Origin: Gonocerus acuteangulatus
Lineage: Eukaryota; Arthropoda; Insecta; Hemiptera; Coreidae
DNA length: 64,000 nt
Assembly: GCA_946811695.1 (NCBI GenBank)
Contig: OX328123.1
Location: forward strand, 34,142,873 to 34,206,872
Reading direction: 5' to 3'
Below, piece after piece: positions 20,202 through 31,140 of this stretch. Within the stretch, counting starts at the first letter, position 1. Every line of letters starts with the position of its first letter. A program made the position numbers and the translations under genes. The notes beneath the pieces were generated by a model. That model had not been told where the DNA came from, did not search any database, and was given only the letters and a program-made list of their open reading frames with translations.

Positions 20202-21722
20202 AGCCATCCTCGCGTGTACCGGTCATTGTCAGTGGCGGCCCTTGTAACTTCTCTGGTGCCGCCCAACAACTCACGTAAGTTTTCCAGATATTTGCATTGT
20301 TCTTTTTCTATCTCACTACGTTATCCTCTATAAACCCTGTCCAAGTCAGCAAAGTATGTCTTCAAAATATTCCCCCTTGTTGATGCAAAAATGTACTACA
20401 TCTGCAAAATGGAAATACTTGCTCGCAAGCAACCGGAGGTGGAGTGTTTTGATCAGTAATCAATCATCTGACGTGGTTCGAAGAAGGTTAACACCAATAA
20501 ACAATACATGCCGTAATGTTTCTTATTTATTACGTTACACGGTTTTGTGGTAAATAGTGTATACTGAAATCGCATGATAATTTCTAATTTTTTCTTTGTT
20601 AAAGTTCGTCATGAACCTACTTACAGTTTTAGTCAATAGAAATATGATTGGCACAGACGTCGGTGCACCGTAAGAAAAAAGTAGGCATATTAGAGGAGGT
20701 TTTCTGAACTCAATTTAAAATTCTATAATGTTTGTTATTTTATTCTCATATTTTGATGTAGAAATTATCAAAAATTTGTAAAGGGTGAATTTTTGAGTAT
20801 CTTTGTACTATTCTTCTCAAGTAAGTCGTTACCTTATCGAATCCTTAATGATGGGGATACGATCAGAGTATGGTTTCGGACGCCATTGTTTCCACGCCAA
20901 ACACGGTAGGACGTGTTTTATTATTGTTTTAGTTAGTTGCGCTAGGACAATGAACACCCAAACCTTGTTTCCTCCTTGAACCCAACAATCCATGAATAAT
21001 TGCTCTTAGATAGAACAAAACGCCCAGTACCGTACCATTTTCTGTAAATAATGAAATCTAACGCTACATAGCAAAAGCACTTCCAAATTTAGGAATGTGC
21101 TATTGACTTTTAAAGAGGCTTATTTTCCGAAATAGGCGCGGCAGGTAAACTGCTCAAGCCGTGCTTATAAATAGAGAGAGGCTTCCAAAGGGAGTTGGGT
21201 CCCTTCTACAGGTTATTCCAGAGATCTAAGGATGCCCTGGAGCCATTTCTGGAGGTTCCTCCAGGCTGTGTCTTCATTATTCTCAGTCTCCGAGGCTCTG
21301 TTACAGTAATCCAACAACCTACTTGATCAAAGCTCTCCTGTTCGCTCTCTCTACACAACTTACACTAATTATATGACTGTCATATCCAAAAAGCAGTTCC
21401 TCTTAACACTCCAAAGACACTTAGAGCTTCAACATCTGTGAGGATTAATCTCCAGGCAGCTGGAACAACACCGTCTTGAAATTGAGATACAATGTCACTT
21501 CACGTGCAATGAGTAAATTCCGGACTTCAAGTCTGAATATTCATATTCGTATTACGAAAGAAACACCAAGTCTATTCTAATTCTAATATTAGGAACGTCT
21601 ATTTAAAAAAAAACAAAAAAAAAAACAGCTTGAATTAAAAGCATCTAAACGATTCATGTTCTTTACAGAGACGTAAAAATATAAACTGTATTATAAGAAA
21701 ATAGTATCACGCTACATTTTTA
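20202..21722. other. no gene recognised
   Basis: Mixed-composition DNA. A TATAAATA at about 21169 is followed by a GC-richer stretch, but no ORF or splice structure supports a transcription unit. Confidence 0.3.
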
Positions 21723-21861
21723 AGAAAACTTAACTGTAGCTGCTATATGTTGGATATTATGTGGGACTATGAGTGTTCTATGTACTACTTAATCTTGTTG
21801 CGCCTAACCATTTTAACTGATAGTCCCACATCATATCCAACATACAGCAACTAAGTTTTCT
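21723..21861. repeat. hairpin-forming inverted repeat
   Basis: The left arm 21723-21769 (ending GGATATTATGTGGGACTA) pairs with the right arm at about 21819-21861 (starting TAGTCCCACATCATATCC) around a ~50-nt loop, with a few mismatches. It may be a tiny MITE or a transcribed hairpin. No target duplication seen. Confidence 0.65.
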
Positions 21862-22420
21862 GCGACCCCTTCATTTGGTCTGGATAAGACAATGGTCGGA
21901 AGGTCATGTATACAAGGCGTATCGCATGTTAATGGCAATACAGAAGGGGGTAAAACTAAGCTAAAAATCTAGTTCAATGCTGCCAACCGCAAGTTTCTAT
22001 CTATCTTAGTTCCCGAGATTGTGGAAAAAACATAATTTATCGTAGAAAACTCTGAACTTTCTCTGTTTTACACATTGTTTTTCAATGTTACATTACTTCT
22101 TTGAAATCAGCATTAAATTTTCTTTAAGAGTAATGCACTTTATATGTTCACAAGTATCTTATTCAAATCGCAATAACTGATTCAAAACTTGATAAACATG
22201 TTTTTTTCTCTAAATAACAGTTAGAACGGCATTTTTCTAGAACAAAAATAGATTGAAAATTACGGTTGGCAGCATTGACATGCGATAAATCCTGTATATA
22301 AAAAATATATACATAGGCTCTTGCAATATTCTGTACTTAGTTCTCTACATATTTCACATCAATAAACACCTTATAAGGCCTATGTCAAACAGCTGATGGA
22401 CAACGGCCATATTTAGTTTA
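21862..22420. other. no gene recognised
   Basis: AT-rich. It repeats the phrase GCTGCCAACCG / CGGTTGGCAGC in inverted form at about 21980 and 22263, possibly an old repeat. Confidence 0.3.
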
Positions 22421-22439
22421 TTTTATTTTTTTTTATTTA

Positions 22440-22550
22440 TATTTTTTTTTACGGCGAATCTACATCTAGGCCATTAACGCCGACATCCAGGGTGCAGCGA
22501 GGAATTTTCCCAGCGAGCCGTGGGATGAGAAAATTCCTGCCGCCGCACAG
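22440..22550 (-). mobile_element. 5'-truncated tRNA SINE (type I body + tail)
   Basis: The body phrases GGAATTTTCTCATCCCACGG and GGGAAAATTCCTCGCTGCAC and the tail hairpin (22453-22481) match 23699-23870. The tRNA head is missing. The T-rich run before it is the A tail. Confidence 0.75.
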
Positions 22551-22784
22551 TGAGAAGAATGAGCAATCTAGGAGGAAAAAAATTCTGTATTACTTAAATG
22601 GACACAGCAACTAGATTCAAATGAACAATAACAACTTAAGATGAAGTTATAACATGTTTTAAGGGGCTTTCCAATCAATGAGTAGTAAATACACATATTA
22701 ACAAGTCAGCAGCTACATCTTTGTCTTTGTTAAATAATAGACTTGAAATCAAAACACTCAACTGACCTGATCCAGGCATGTAAA

Positions 22785-22824
22785 GGCAATGTGGGGAGAA
22801 ACACCGCTTATAATGGTGGTTCAA

Positions 22825-22880
<56 letters not shown>

Positions 22881-23275
22881 TGAGATATTTTCTACATGTT
22901 TTAATTTCATCTAAACTAAGATATTTAAAGTTTGGTTACATTTGGAGTTAAGGAAGTATTGGAGTAAGAAATATGTTTTTAATAGGCATGATAAGTTTTG
23001 TATCGTAAAACGGTTGAAAAATAGTGGTAAGTGTAAGGCGAGTATTCGAAACCTTACTAAATGTTCTGTAAAAAAATTTTCTGAAGCAATTTTCGAGTCG
23101 GACTTTTTTGATTGAAGACAACAGAGGAGGATCGTTCATAGATATCTGAGTAGCTCTACACGGTTTTGAATAATTTCTTTTTGAGCGGAAACAAGTCTGC
23201 GTTTTGAGGCTTACAATGCTCTGAACGTTTACGGTTTCGAATGTTTCAGTAACGGTCATATCGAAGGATGACAAT
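22785..23275 (-). repeat. hairpin-ended repeat superfamily C, internally deleted copy
   Basis: CGCTTATAATGGTGGTTCAAATT next to (AT)n at 22829-22878, then a sequence like 61350-61420 (ACATGTTTTAATTTCATCTA, GTTACATTTGGAGTTAAGG). The terminal hairpin is eroded. The 108-codon minus-strand ORF inside is repeat sequence, not a gene. Confidence 0.55.
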
Positions 23276-23694
23276 TAACGATGAAGGATGACAATTACCC
23301 TTGAGTTTGGAATCTTGGGGGGGGGGCGGATGATTGGTAAATACAATGGCCTTTTCTTAGAGCTAGCATTCGAGCTTTAATATAAGTATGCTTTGTTAAT
23401 TTGTAGTGTATTATCAAAGCAAGGGCCTCTTTATTAGAAAAAAGACATATAGGATTAGTTTGACTAAATCATTATTTTCATTTGAGTTGCAAATTCTGAG
23501 GGAGATTGAACTATTTTTCTGATAAGATTTAGCGTCGAATCTTCACCGAACTTTATAATATCAATAACTTTATATAACTTTCCTCGGGCACAGCAGTCAT
23601 CAAACCTTTTAATAGAGCGACCGAAATCGACAGACAAGTAGATGGCAAAATTTCTTGAAACAAGTATTCGAACATGAACATACTGTCTAGCAAT

Positions 23695-23698
<4 letters not shown>

Positions 23699-23770
<72 letters not shown>

Positions 23771-23932
23771 GGCGCATCTACTTCTAGGTCATTAGCGCCG
23801 ACATCCAGGGTGCAGCGAGGAATTTTCCCAGCGAGCCTTGAGATGAGAAAATTCCTGCCGCAGGTGGGAATCGAACCCACCATCTCCCGCTTATGAATCC
23901 AGCGCGCTAGCCACTAGACTACGGGAGACCCC
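23699..23932 (-). mobile_element. tRNA-derived SINE (type I), young full-length copy
   Basis: Reverse complement: head GTCTCCCGTAGTCTAGTGGC with A box, B box GGTTCGATTCC, a Met-like TTCATAA loop phrase, body with GGAATTTTCTCATCTC and AAATTCCTCGCTGCACCC, tail hairpin GGCGC/GCGCC (23771-23799), GTAA and about 70 A residues. It has a perfect 13-bp duplication TCTAGCAATCATT at 23686-23698 and 23933-23945. The long pure A tail and exact duplication indicate recent insertion. It is not a working tRNA: there is no proper acceptor pairing and a SINE body follows. Confidence 0.9.
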
Positions 23933-23945
23933 TCTAGCAATCATT

Positions 23946-24410
23946 ATTTTCAATTATAAATCTGTCCGGATATCTTCCAGCCTCGTGCCATTTCATTTTC
24001 ATTTTTGCAATTTTTTATTTTAAATGAGTCTTTAATCTAGCTGAAAACGTTGGAATAATATTTACTATCTCAAACGTCTCCAAATATGGCAATATATATA
24101 GAATCTACATCCTTACAATTTCACCAAATACTAAATAGCTTCCTACGCGGAAATGGAATTTATTTTCCGCAAAACACATAAGCAGACGAAAGCAGCTAAA
24201 TGTTTCAATTTTCTCTCATATACCTTCTAAGTAACCTGTACCATAAATTTCACAGAGGTACTTTGAGGTACTTTTTAGTAAAAGTCCTTTTAAGTTTTAA
24301 AAGTGCCTTATTTTAAAGCATGTAAAAAAAAAATTATAATAATGGGTCAAATTATAAACTAATTAATTGGAGAATCACGTGCTTGAATAACAGTAGTATA
24401 TATTCACTAA
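23946..24410. other. no gene recognised
   Basis: AT-rich DNA without supported features. Confidence 0.35.
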
Positions 24411-25320
24411 TAAAAAGTCCGTCACGCAGGAGCTGCATAACTAAGCGCTTTCCTCAGAATTTGGGTAGTGTAGACTGCTTTCCAGAACGATTTGCTTAAA
24501 ATATCCTACATAAATAAAATAAAAACATGAATAGTTCTCTTTTAAATTTGTAATGAGTAACTGATCAATTATTAATTAGCTTCCAGAGTTATGTTTACAC
24601 ATGGTAACTACTACATTACGTAATAAACACAAAAAACCTCACATTATCGTATTTTGATCTAACGCAGGAACAGGATACAGTCCCTCTAGTGGTAGAAAGC
24701 GCTCCTTGCGGCGGCATTGTGAACCTACGTCTGGCGGGCTTTTCTATTGAAATATATTACAAAGTAAACCCCCCTTTTCCGATAGACCGACTCAGCTTAT
24801 TTTTACAACACTTCTTTCTCATGAGTTACCCACGATGTATACCGCGTTTCGTTACAATACAGCAGAAATTACGACAAGTATGAGTATATTAGTAATTTGA
24901 GTCCGGAGTAAACCCCCCCTCCTAATGAACCGATTTAGTTTATTTTTACAACACATATTTACCTGTATATTACCACTACGAATACCGAGTTTCGTCGAAA
25001 TATACCAAAAATCACGGCTGGTAGTGGCGAATTGGTATTGTGGGTCCGGAGTAAACCCCCCCTCCTAATGAACCGATTTAGTTCATTTTTATATCTCACT
25101 TTTCTCTATATATTACCACTACGAATACCAAGTTTCGTTGAAATATAACAAATATTACGGCTGACATGGTCAAATTAGTGTTTTGGGTCCGGGGTAAACC
25201 CCCCCTTCCGGTGGACCGACTTTGGTAGTTAACGAACTCGTTCAATCGTTTGCTAATTGAATGCTATATACCAAGTTTCGTGACGAAAAAACAAAACCTC
25301 TGGCCGCTATCGTGTTAACA

Positions 25321-25417
<97 letters not shown>

Positions 25418-25538
25418 TTTAACGGGGGTCATTTTCGGTGTCTACTAGGTAGGATCGATAAAGATTTGAAGACATTTTTCAAAAATTCCGTCATGAGTCC
25501 AACCTCAATAGCTACTTTCCTTCCGAGGAAAGTGCTAA
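24411..25538 (+). repeat. hairpin-ended dispersed repeat, copy D2
   Basis: Collinear with 2034-2869: AAAAAGTCC head, at least four blocks containing TAAACCCCCC plus AACCGATTTAGTT and AGTTTCGT, then (AT)n at 25322-25414, TTTTAACGGGGGTCATTTTC, and a terminal hairpin ACTTTCCTTCCGAGGAAAGT directly followed by GCTAA. The 64-codon ORF inside is not a gene. Confidence 0.75.
25322..25414. repeat. (AT)n microsatellite inside D2
   Basis: About 90 bp of AT repeats with one ACAT interruption. It sits at the position that holds (AC)n in copy D1. Confidence 0.95.
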
Positions 25539-25600
25539 AAACATGAGGTTTATCAACTACTTCATTTTGATATCACTCCTCACATGTGTGTACACGCACA

Positions 25601-25602
<2 letters not shown>

Positions 25603-25652
<50 letters not shown>
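25603..25652. repeat. (AT)n microsatellite
   Basis: About 50 bp, flanked by ACAC-rich sequence. Confidence 0.95.
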
Positions 25653-25656
<4 letters not shown>

Positions 25657-25976
25657 AAATGAAGGTTCACTTACCTGTCTATCAACATATCATAGCAATA
25701 CATTAATATTACAACACAAAACTACATTCAGACAGGATTGGATTCTCTGAGCTCTGAAAGTTCCACTGACTTCCCTAGGGAGAAATGGATTCTAATCAAG
25801 AACAGGTGGTGTTTATTGAAAGAAGTTCCAGAAGTAGGTTATAACTTGAGGCATTCGCAACTTATGAAAAAACTTGGACAGCCTTCGGCTCATTCCTGAC
25901 ACTCCTTAAAAATAGCTGAGAGGAAAACAATCATTCACTTAAATACAATTTATAAAGTCAGCTAGAAAATATATAT

Positions 25977-25986
<10 letters not shown>

Positions 25987-26033
<47 letters not shown>
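25987..26033. repeat. (AT)n microsatellite
   Basis: About 47 bp after a short (AC)n run. Confidence 0.95.
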
Positions 26034-26035
<2 letters not shown>

Positions 26036-26220
26036 ATGAAGGATACAATAATAACGAATATAAATGAAAACACTATAAGTAATTGGCAAATATAATAACA
26101 CTAGCCGAATACCCGTGCTGCGTCACGGCAGATTAGTAGTTATTTTATTGCGTAACTAATGTACCAGCAAAATTAACGCTACTACATATTTGTTAAGTAA
26201 TCTAAGTATAATGTTTCTTA

Positions 26221-26274
26221 GGTGCTAATGACCTTGGCAGTAGAAGCACCTATAATCAATAAATAAAAAAAGAG
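26221..26274 (+). mobile_element. SINE tail-only insertion, GGTGC-stem variant
   Basis: A 30-nt hairpin with stem GGTGC/GCACC (26221-26250) and the conserved TAATGACC in the loop, then TATAATCAATAAATAAA. It is flanked by TGTTTCTT at 26212-26219 and 26275-26282. No pol III head. Confidence 0.6.
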
Positions 26275-26275
26275 T

Positions 26276-26316
26276 GTTTCTTGACACTTGGACGCTCCGG
26301 ACCAGTGTCAAGAAAC
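26276..26316. repeat. perfect 13-bp hairpin
   Basis: GTTTCTTGACACT (26276-26288) and AGTGTCAAGAAAC (26304-26316) pair perfectly around a 15-nt loop. Confidence 0.8.
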
Positions 26317-26670
26317 AGATAACGTAGAGATAACCCATTATCTGTAGGTTACCAGCATGTTCGTATATAAGAGGGCGTGGTAAGTTAATTTTTCCAACAA
26401 ATAAAATGTCGACTACCTACTTGATATAAAACAGGAAGAGTGAATGTAACAGGTGCTAACCCCAGGCTTCATTTCCTTGCTATGAAACCTGTGGAAACGC
26501 CGGGATGCCTGGTCCTCAACCACCCTTTACGCCCTTAACCCAGAAACCCATTAGGATTGGTCTATGCTGCTAGCAACGGCACAATAGTAGCTATAAGTCT
26601 CGAATGGATTAACAAATTCGATGATTTTTTGCATTGAAGTTCTTTCAGGTGGGGTTACATTATGATTTAA

Positions 26671-27573
26671 CCCGGCGCTGGTCGCGTCCCTCCTTTGGAT
26701 ACCGTTTGTTGCGCTTGAGCAATTCCCTGACGCCTCAGTTTTTAGCTATTCTATTATTTTTTAGCTACATTATTGGCCATATTTTTTTAATTTATTATTT
26801 GTTATTAAAATTGTATCAATCTATTTAAGGTGCTTTAAAGGTTGAAGGTTATTATTATTTAATGATTAGAGTGAAATGAATAGAAGAGGAAATGAATAAT
26901 AAAATGCTTTAATTAATACAATTTATTTGGTTTTCAAAAAAAAGTTTTTAGGTATGTAAAAAATGCAGTATCATATTTTTTTTTAATTGCAAAATAAAAT
27001 AAAACATGTTTAGATGAGTGAAAAAAGTGAATTAAAAAATATAAAAATTAGAAATATATTTGTAAAGTTTGAATTGAAAAAATGTCTAAAATATTATAAA
27101 AATGCATGAATTGTACGAAATAACAGTATTCTGAATCAAGATCAGCGAAATTCGTAATACAATTTGAGCACGTAAACCCCCAATGCTCGTTACATAAATA
27201 AGTTTTTCTTTTTTTCTTTTGGCCGATCCTCCAAAAGTCGTAAAATCTTCTCAGCACGTCGCTTACTACACATTAGAGTTAGACAGAAAAAGACGGAGAT
27301 AGAGGAGTCCGGGAAGGTCTCGAAGCTTCCCCTGCGCAGGCCCAGTTCAGTTACGCGAGTGGTCGCACCGTTAGTGGTTCCGTTTTTTTCGAGCAAAACC
27401 CATTATAGAGGGTTGGTGTGACAACTTCTTTTTTCGAAAATCATTTCGAACGCTGCGTGAATGTACAAATGACAAATAAACAAAATATCAGAATTATATA
27501 AAATGAGATATTGGTAATAAAAGAAATTTACGGCACGTGTGAGGGAAATTCTCACGGCGCGATCAACGACGGG
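26671..27573 (-). mobile_element. piggyBac-like element C, 903 bp
   Basis: TTAA at 26667-26670 and 27574-27577. The termini CCCGGCGCTGGTCGCG (left) and CCCGTCGTTGATCGCG (right, reverse complement) differ at three of 16 positions. Inside the right end is an inverted repeat GTGAG-AATTTCC-CTCAC. Length equals element B. Its right terminus is the seed of the 66-bp satellite that follows. Confidence 0.75.
27048..27396 (-). pseudogene. possible piggyBac transposase C-terminal remnant
   Basis: Two overlapping minus-strand frames together give a Cys-Ser-Lys-Arg start, a Lys/Arg-rich linker and then RKTYLCNEHWGFTCSNC. The spacing resembles the C-terminal cysteine-rich domain of piggyBac transposases, but a frameshift is needed to join the frames and the match is by eye only. 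It lies in an element with TTAA termini, at the same relative place as the fragment in element A. Confidence 0.4.
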
Positions 27574-30370
27574 TTAATATAAATCTTGTCAATTTACGGC
27601 ACGTGTGAGGGAAATTCTCACGGCGCGATCAACGGCGGGTTAATATAAATCTTGTCAATTTACGGCACGTGTGAGGGAAATTCTCACGGCGCGATCAACG
27701 GCGGGTTAATATAAATCTTGTCAATTTACGGCACGTGTGAGGGAAATTCTCACGGCGCGATCAACGACGGGTTAATATAAATCTTGTCAATTTACGGCAC
27801 GTGTGAGGGAAATTCTCACGGCGCGATCAACGACGGGTTAATATAAATCTTGTCAATTTACGGCACGTGTGAGGGAAATTCTCACGGCGCGATCAACGAC
27901 GGGTTAATATAAATCTTGTCAATTTACGGCACGTGTGAGGGAAATTCTCACGGCGCGATCAACGACGGGTTAATATAAATCTTGTCAATTTACGGCACGT
28001 GTGAGGGAAATTCTCACGGTGCGATCAACGACGGGTTAATATAAATCTTGTCAATTTACGGCACGTGTGAGGGAAATTCTCACGGCGCGATCAACGACGG
28101 GTTAATATAAATCTTGTCAATTTACGGCACGTGTGAGGGAAATTCTCACGGCGCGATCAACGACGGGTTAATATAAATCTTGTCAATTTACGGGACGTGT
28201 GAGGGAAATTCTCACGGCGCGATCAACGACGGGTTAATATAAATCTTGTCAATTTACGGGACGTGTGAGGGAAATTCTCACGGCGCGATCAACGACGGGT
28301 TAATATAAATCTTGTCAATTTACGGCACGTGTGAGGGAAATTCTCACGGCGCGATCAACGACGGGTTAATATAAATCTTGTCAATTTACGGCACGTGTGA
28401 GGGAAATTCTCACGGCGCGATCAACGACGGGTTAATATAAATCTTGTCAATTTACGGGACGTGTGAGGGAAATTCTCACGGCGCGATCAACGACGGGTTA
28501 ATATAAATCTTGTCAATTTACGGGACGTGTGAGGGAAATTCTCACGGCGCGATCAACGACGGGTTAATATAAATCTTGTCAATTTACGGGACGTGTGAGG
28601 GAAATTCTCACGGCGCGATCAACGACGGGTTAATATAAATCTTGTCAATTTACGGCACGTGTGAGGGAAATTCTCACGGCGCGATCAACGACGGGTTAAT
28701 ATAAATCTTGTCAATTTACGGCACGTGTGAGGGAAATTCTCACGGCGCGATCAACGACGGGTTAATATAAATCTTGTCAATTTACGGCACGTGTGAGGGA
28801 AATTCTCACGGCGCGATCAACGACGGGTTAATATAAATCTTGTCAATTTACGGCACGTGTGAGGGAAATTCTCACGGCGCGATCAACGACGGGTTAATAT
28901 AAATCTTGTCAATTTACGGCACGTGTGAGGGAAATTCTCACGGCGCGATCAACGACGGGTTAATATAAATCTTGTCAATTTACGGGACGTGTGAGGGAAA
29001 TTCTCACGGCGCGATCAACGACGGGTTAATATAAATCTTGTCAATTTACGGGACGTGTGAGGGAAATTCTCACGGCGCGATCAACGACGGGTTAATATAA
29101 ATCTTGTCAATTTACGGGACGTGTGAGGGAAATTCTCACGGCGCGATCAACGACGGGTTAATATAAATCTTGTCAATTTACGGGACGTGTGAGGGAAATT
29201 CTCACGGCGCGATCAACGACGGGTTAATATAAATCTTGTCAATTTACGGCACGTGTGAGGGAAATTCTCACGGCGCGATCAACGACGGGTTAATATAAAT
29301 CTTGTCAATTTACGGCACGTGTGAGGGAAATTCTCACGGCGCGATCAACGACGGGTTAATATAAATCTTGTCAATTTACGGCACGTGTGAGGGAAATTCT
29401 CACGGCGCGATCAACGACGGGTTAATATAAATCTTGTCAATTTACGGCACGTGTGAGGGAAATTCTCACGGCGCGATCAACGACGGGTTAATATAAATCT
29501 TGTCAATTTACGGCACGTGTGAGGGAAATTCTCACGGCGCGATCAACGACGGGTTAATATAAATCTTGTCAATTTACGGCACGTGTGAGGGAAATTCTCA
29601 CGGCGCGATCAACGACGGGTTAATATAAATCTTGTCAATTTACGGGACGTGTGAGGGAAATTCTCACGGCGCGATCAACGACGGGTTAATATAAATCTTG
29701 TCAATTTACGGGACGTGTGAGGGAAATTCTCACGGCGCGATCAACGACGGGTTAATATAAATCTTGTCAATTTACGGCACGTGTGAGGGAAATTCTCACG
29801 GCGCGATCAACGACGGGTTAATATAAATCTTGTCAATTTACGGCACGTGTGAGGGAAATTCTCACGGCGCGATCAACGACGGGTTAATATAAATCTTGTC
29901 AATTTACGGGACGTGTGAGGGAAATTCTCACGGCGCGATCAACGACGGGTTAATATAAATCTTGTCAATTTACGGCACGTGTGAGGGAAATTCTCACGGC
30001 GCGATCAACGACGGGTTAATATAAATCTTGTCAATTTACGGCACGTGTGAGGGAAATTCTCACGGCGCGATCAACGACGGGTTAATATAAATCTTGTCAA
30101 TTTACGGCACGTGTGAGGGAAATTCTCACGGCGCGATCAACGACGGGTTAATATAAATCTTGTCAATTTACGGCACGTGTGAGGGAAATTCTCACGGCGC
30201 GATCAACGACGGGTTAATATAAATCTTGTCAATTTACGGCACGTGTGAGGGAAATTCTCACGGCGCGATCAACGGCGGGTTAATATAAATCTTGTCAATT
30301 TACGGCACGTGTGAGGGAAATTCTCACGGCGCGATCAACGACGGGTTAATATAAATCTTGTCAATTTACG
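27529..30370 (+). repeat. 66-bp satellite, 43 units
   Basis: The unit runs TACGGCACGTGTGAGGGAAA, TTCTCACGGCGCGATCAACG, ACGGGTTAATATAAATCTTG, TCAATT. The period is exactly 66 bp from 27529 to 30366, ending with a partial TACG. Units are nearly identical. Variable sites are CGG(C/G)ACGTG, AACG(A/G)CGGG and one CACGGT. Each unit holds a 5-bp inverted repeat GTGAG/CTCAC and, in C-type units, a CACGTG. About 47 bp of the unit equals the right terminus of piggyBac-like element C, followed by TTAA and 15 bp of flank. Confidence 0.97.
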
Positions 30371-30722
30371 TTTGAGAGAGATTTGCATTGTATTTCACCT
30401 TCCGAGAAATAAATACGACCTTAGCAAACATTCCTCGGTAGTAGCCCTGAATTTCCATGAATGTACCAAGCTATCGGTGTTAGGAGATGAATTACTCCCA
30501 ACTCGAGCAGACTAATTACACAGGATAAACCATTTCAAGGTTCAGAGATCAACCTACCGTTGGAGAAGATTATTAATTCTGGGTATTTGACCTAAGGTAG
30601 TTATCATAAGCCTTGAAGATATTAACATGAACCAGCTGAAATGTGTATTTGAAAATATATCAGTTATTAAATATCTTAATACTTGCGCGAAATTCTCAAT
30701 TCATTCCTAAACACTCAAAACA
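30371..30722. other. no gene recognised
   Basis: Single-copy-looking sequence between the satellite and a MITE. Confidence 0.35.
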
Positions 30723-30730
30723 ATGTCTTC

Positions 30731-31003
30731 CATGAGCGTATATAAGGAGGGGGTGAGGGGGCTGCCCCCCCCCCCCCCCCGAAATTTTGATTCGATGGTA
30801 AACATTTGTCGTAAAACCCTTAAAAATAAATTAAATAAGCTTGCTTAGTTCATAACAGATATTTTATTTTACGTGAAATAGCGTTTTAGTTGCCTCAAAC
30901 TATTCCAAGTTCTAAATTTTTGTATTCCATACCCGGAAATGGTCACAGCCCCCCCCGAAATTTTCCGAGCCCTTCCCGAAATTATTTTCTATATACGCCC
31001 ATG
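30731..31003. mobile_element. 273-bp MITE with 8-bp target duplication
   Basis: Inverted termini CATGAGCGTATATA and CATGGGCGTATATA (one mismatch in 14) are flanked by ATGTCTTC at 30723-30730 and 31004-31011. The interior has a C-run of about 17 after GGGGGCTG and GCCCCCCCCGAAATTTTC. An 8-bp duplication points to hAT, but the terminus is not the usual CAG type. Confidence 0.75.
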
Positions 31004-31140
31004 ATGTCTTCCCTATCGGTATAACTCTGAATGCAATTTCTTTCATGAATTTGCGCTGGTATTTTTCTTACTGATGCACCTGAAATTATATTTAATTGCT
31101 AAAAGGAAAAAAATGCGAAAGAACACATTAAATATCTATA

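Larger units (their letters stand above)
26100..26470 (+). repeat. dispersed repeat family B (ACTAGC-head), partial
   Basis: Begins ACTAGCCGAATACCCGTGC and CGTCACGGCAGATTAGTAG, matching the start of 31141. It is interrupted by a SINE-tail insertion at 26221. The right boundary is uncertain. Confidence 0.55.

Noticed and set aside
21160..21300. Promoter with TATAAATA
   Set aside because: No downstream ORF, splice structure or other core promoter element supports it.
23860..23932. Functional tRNA-Met-like gene (minus strand)
   Set aside because: A and B boxes are present, but the acceptor stem does not pair and the sequence continues into a SINE body and A tail with target duplication.
27529..30370. 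CRISPR-like array
   Set aside because: The 66-bp units are directly adjacent with no unique spacers, in a eukaryotic context. It is a satellite.
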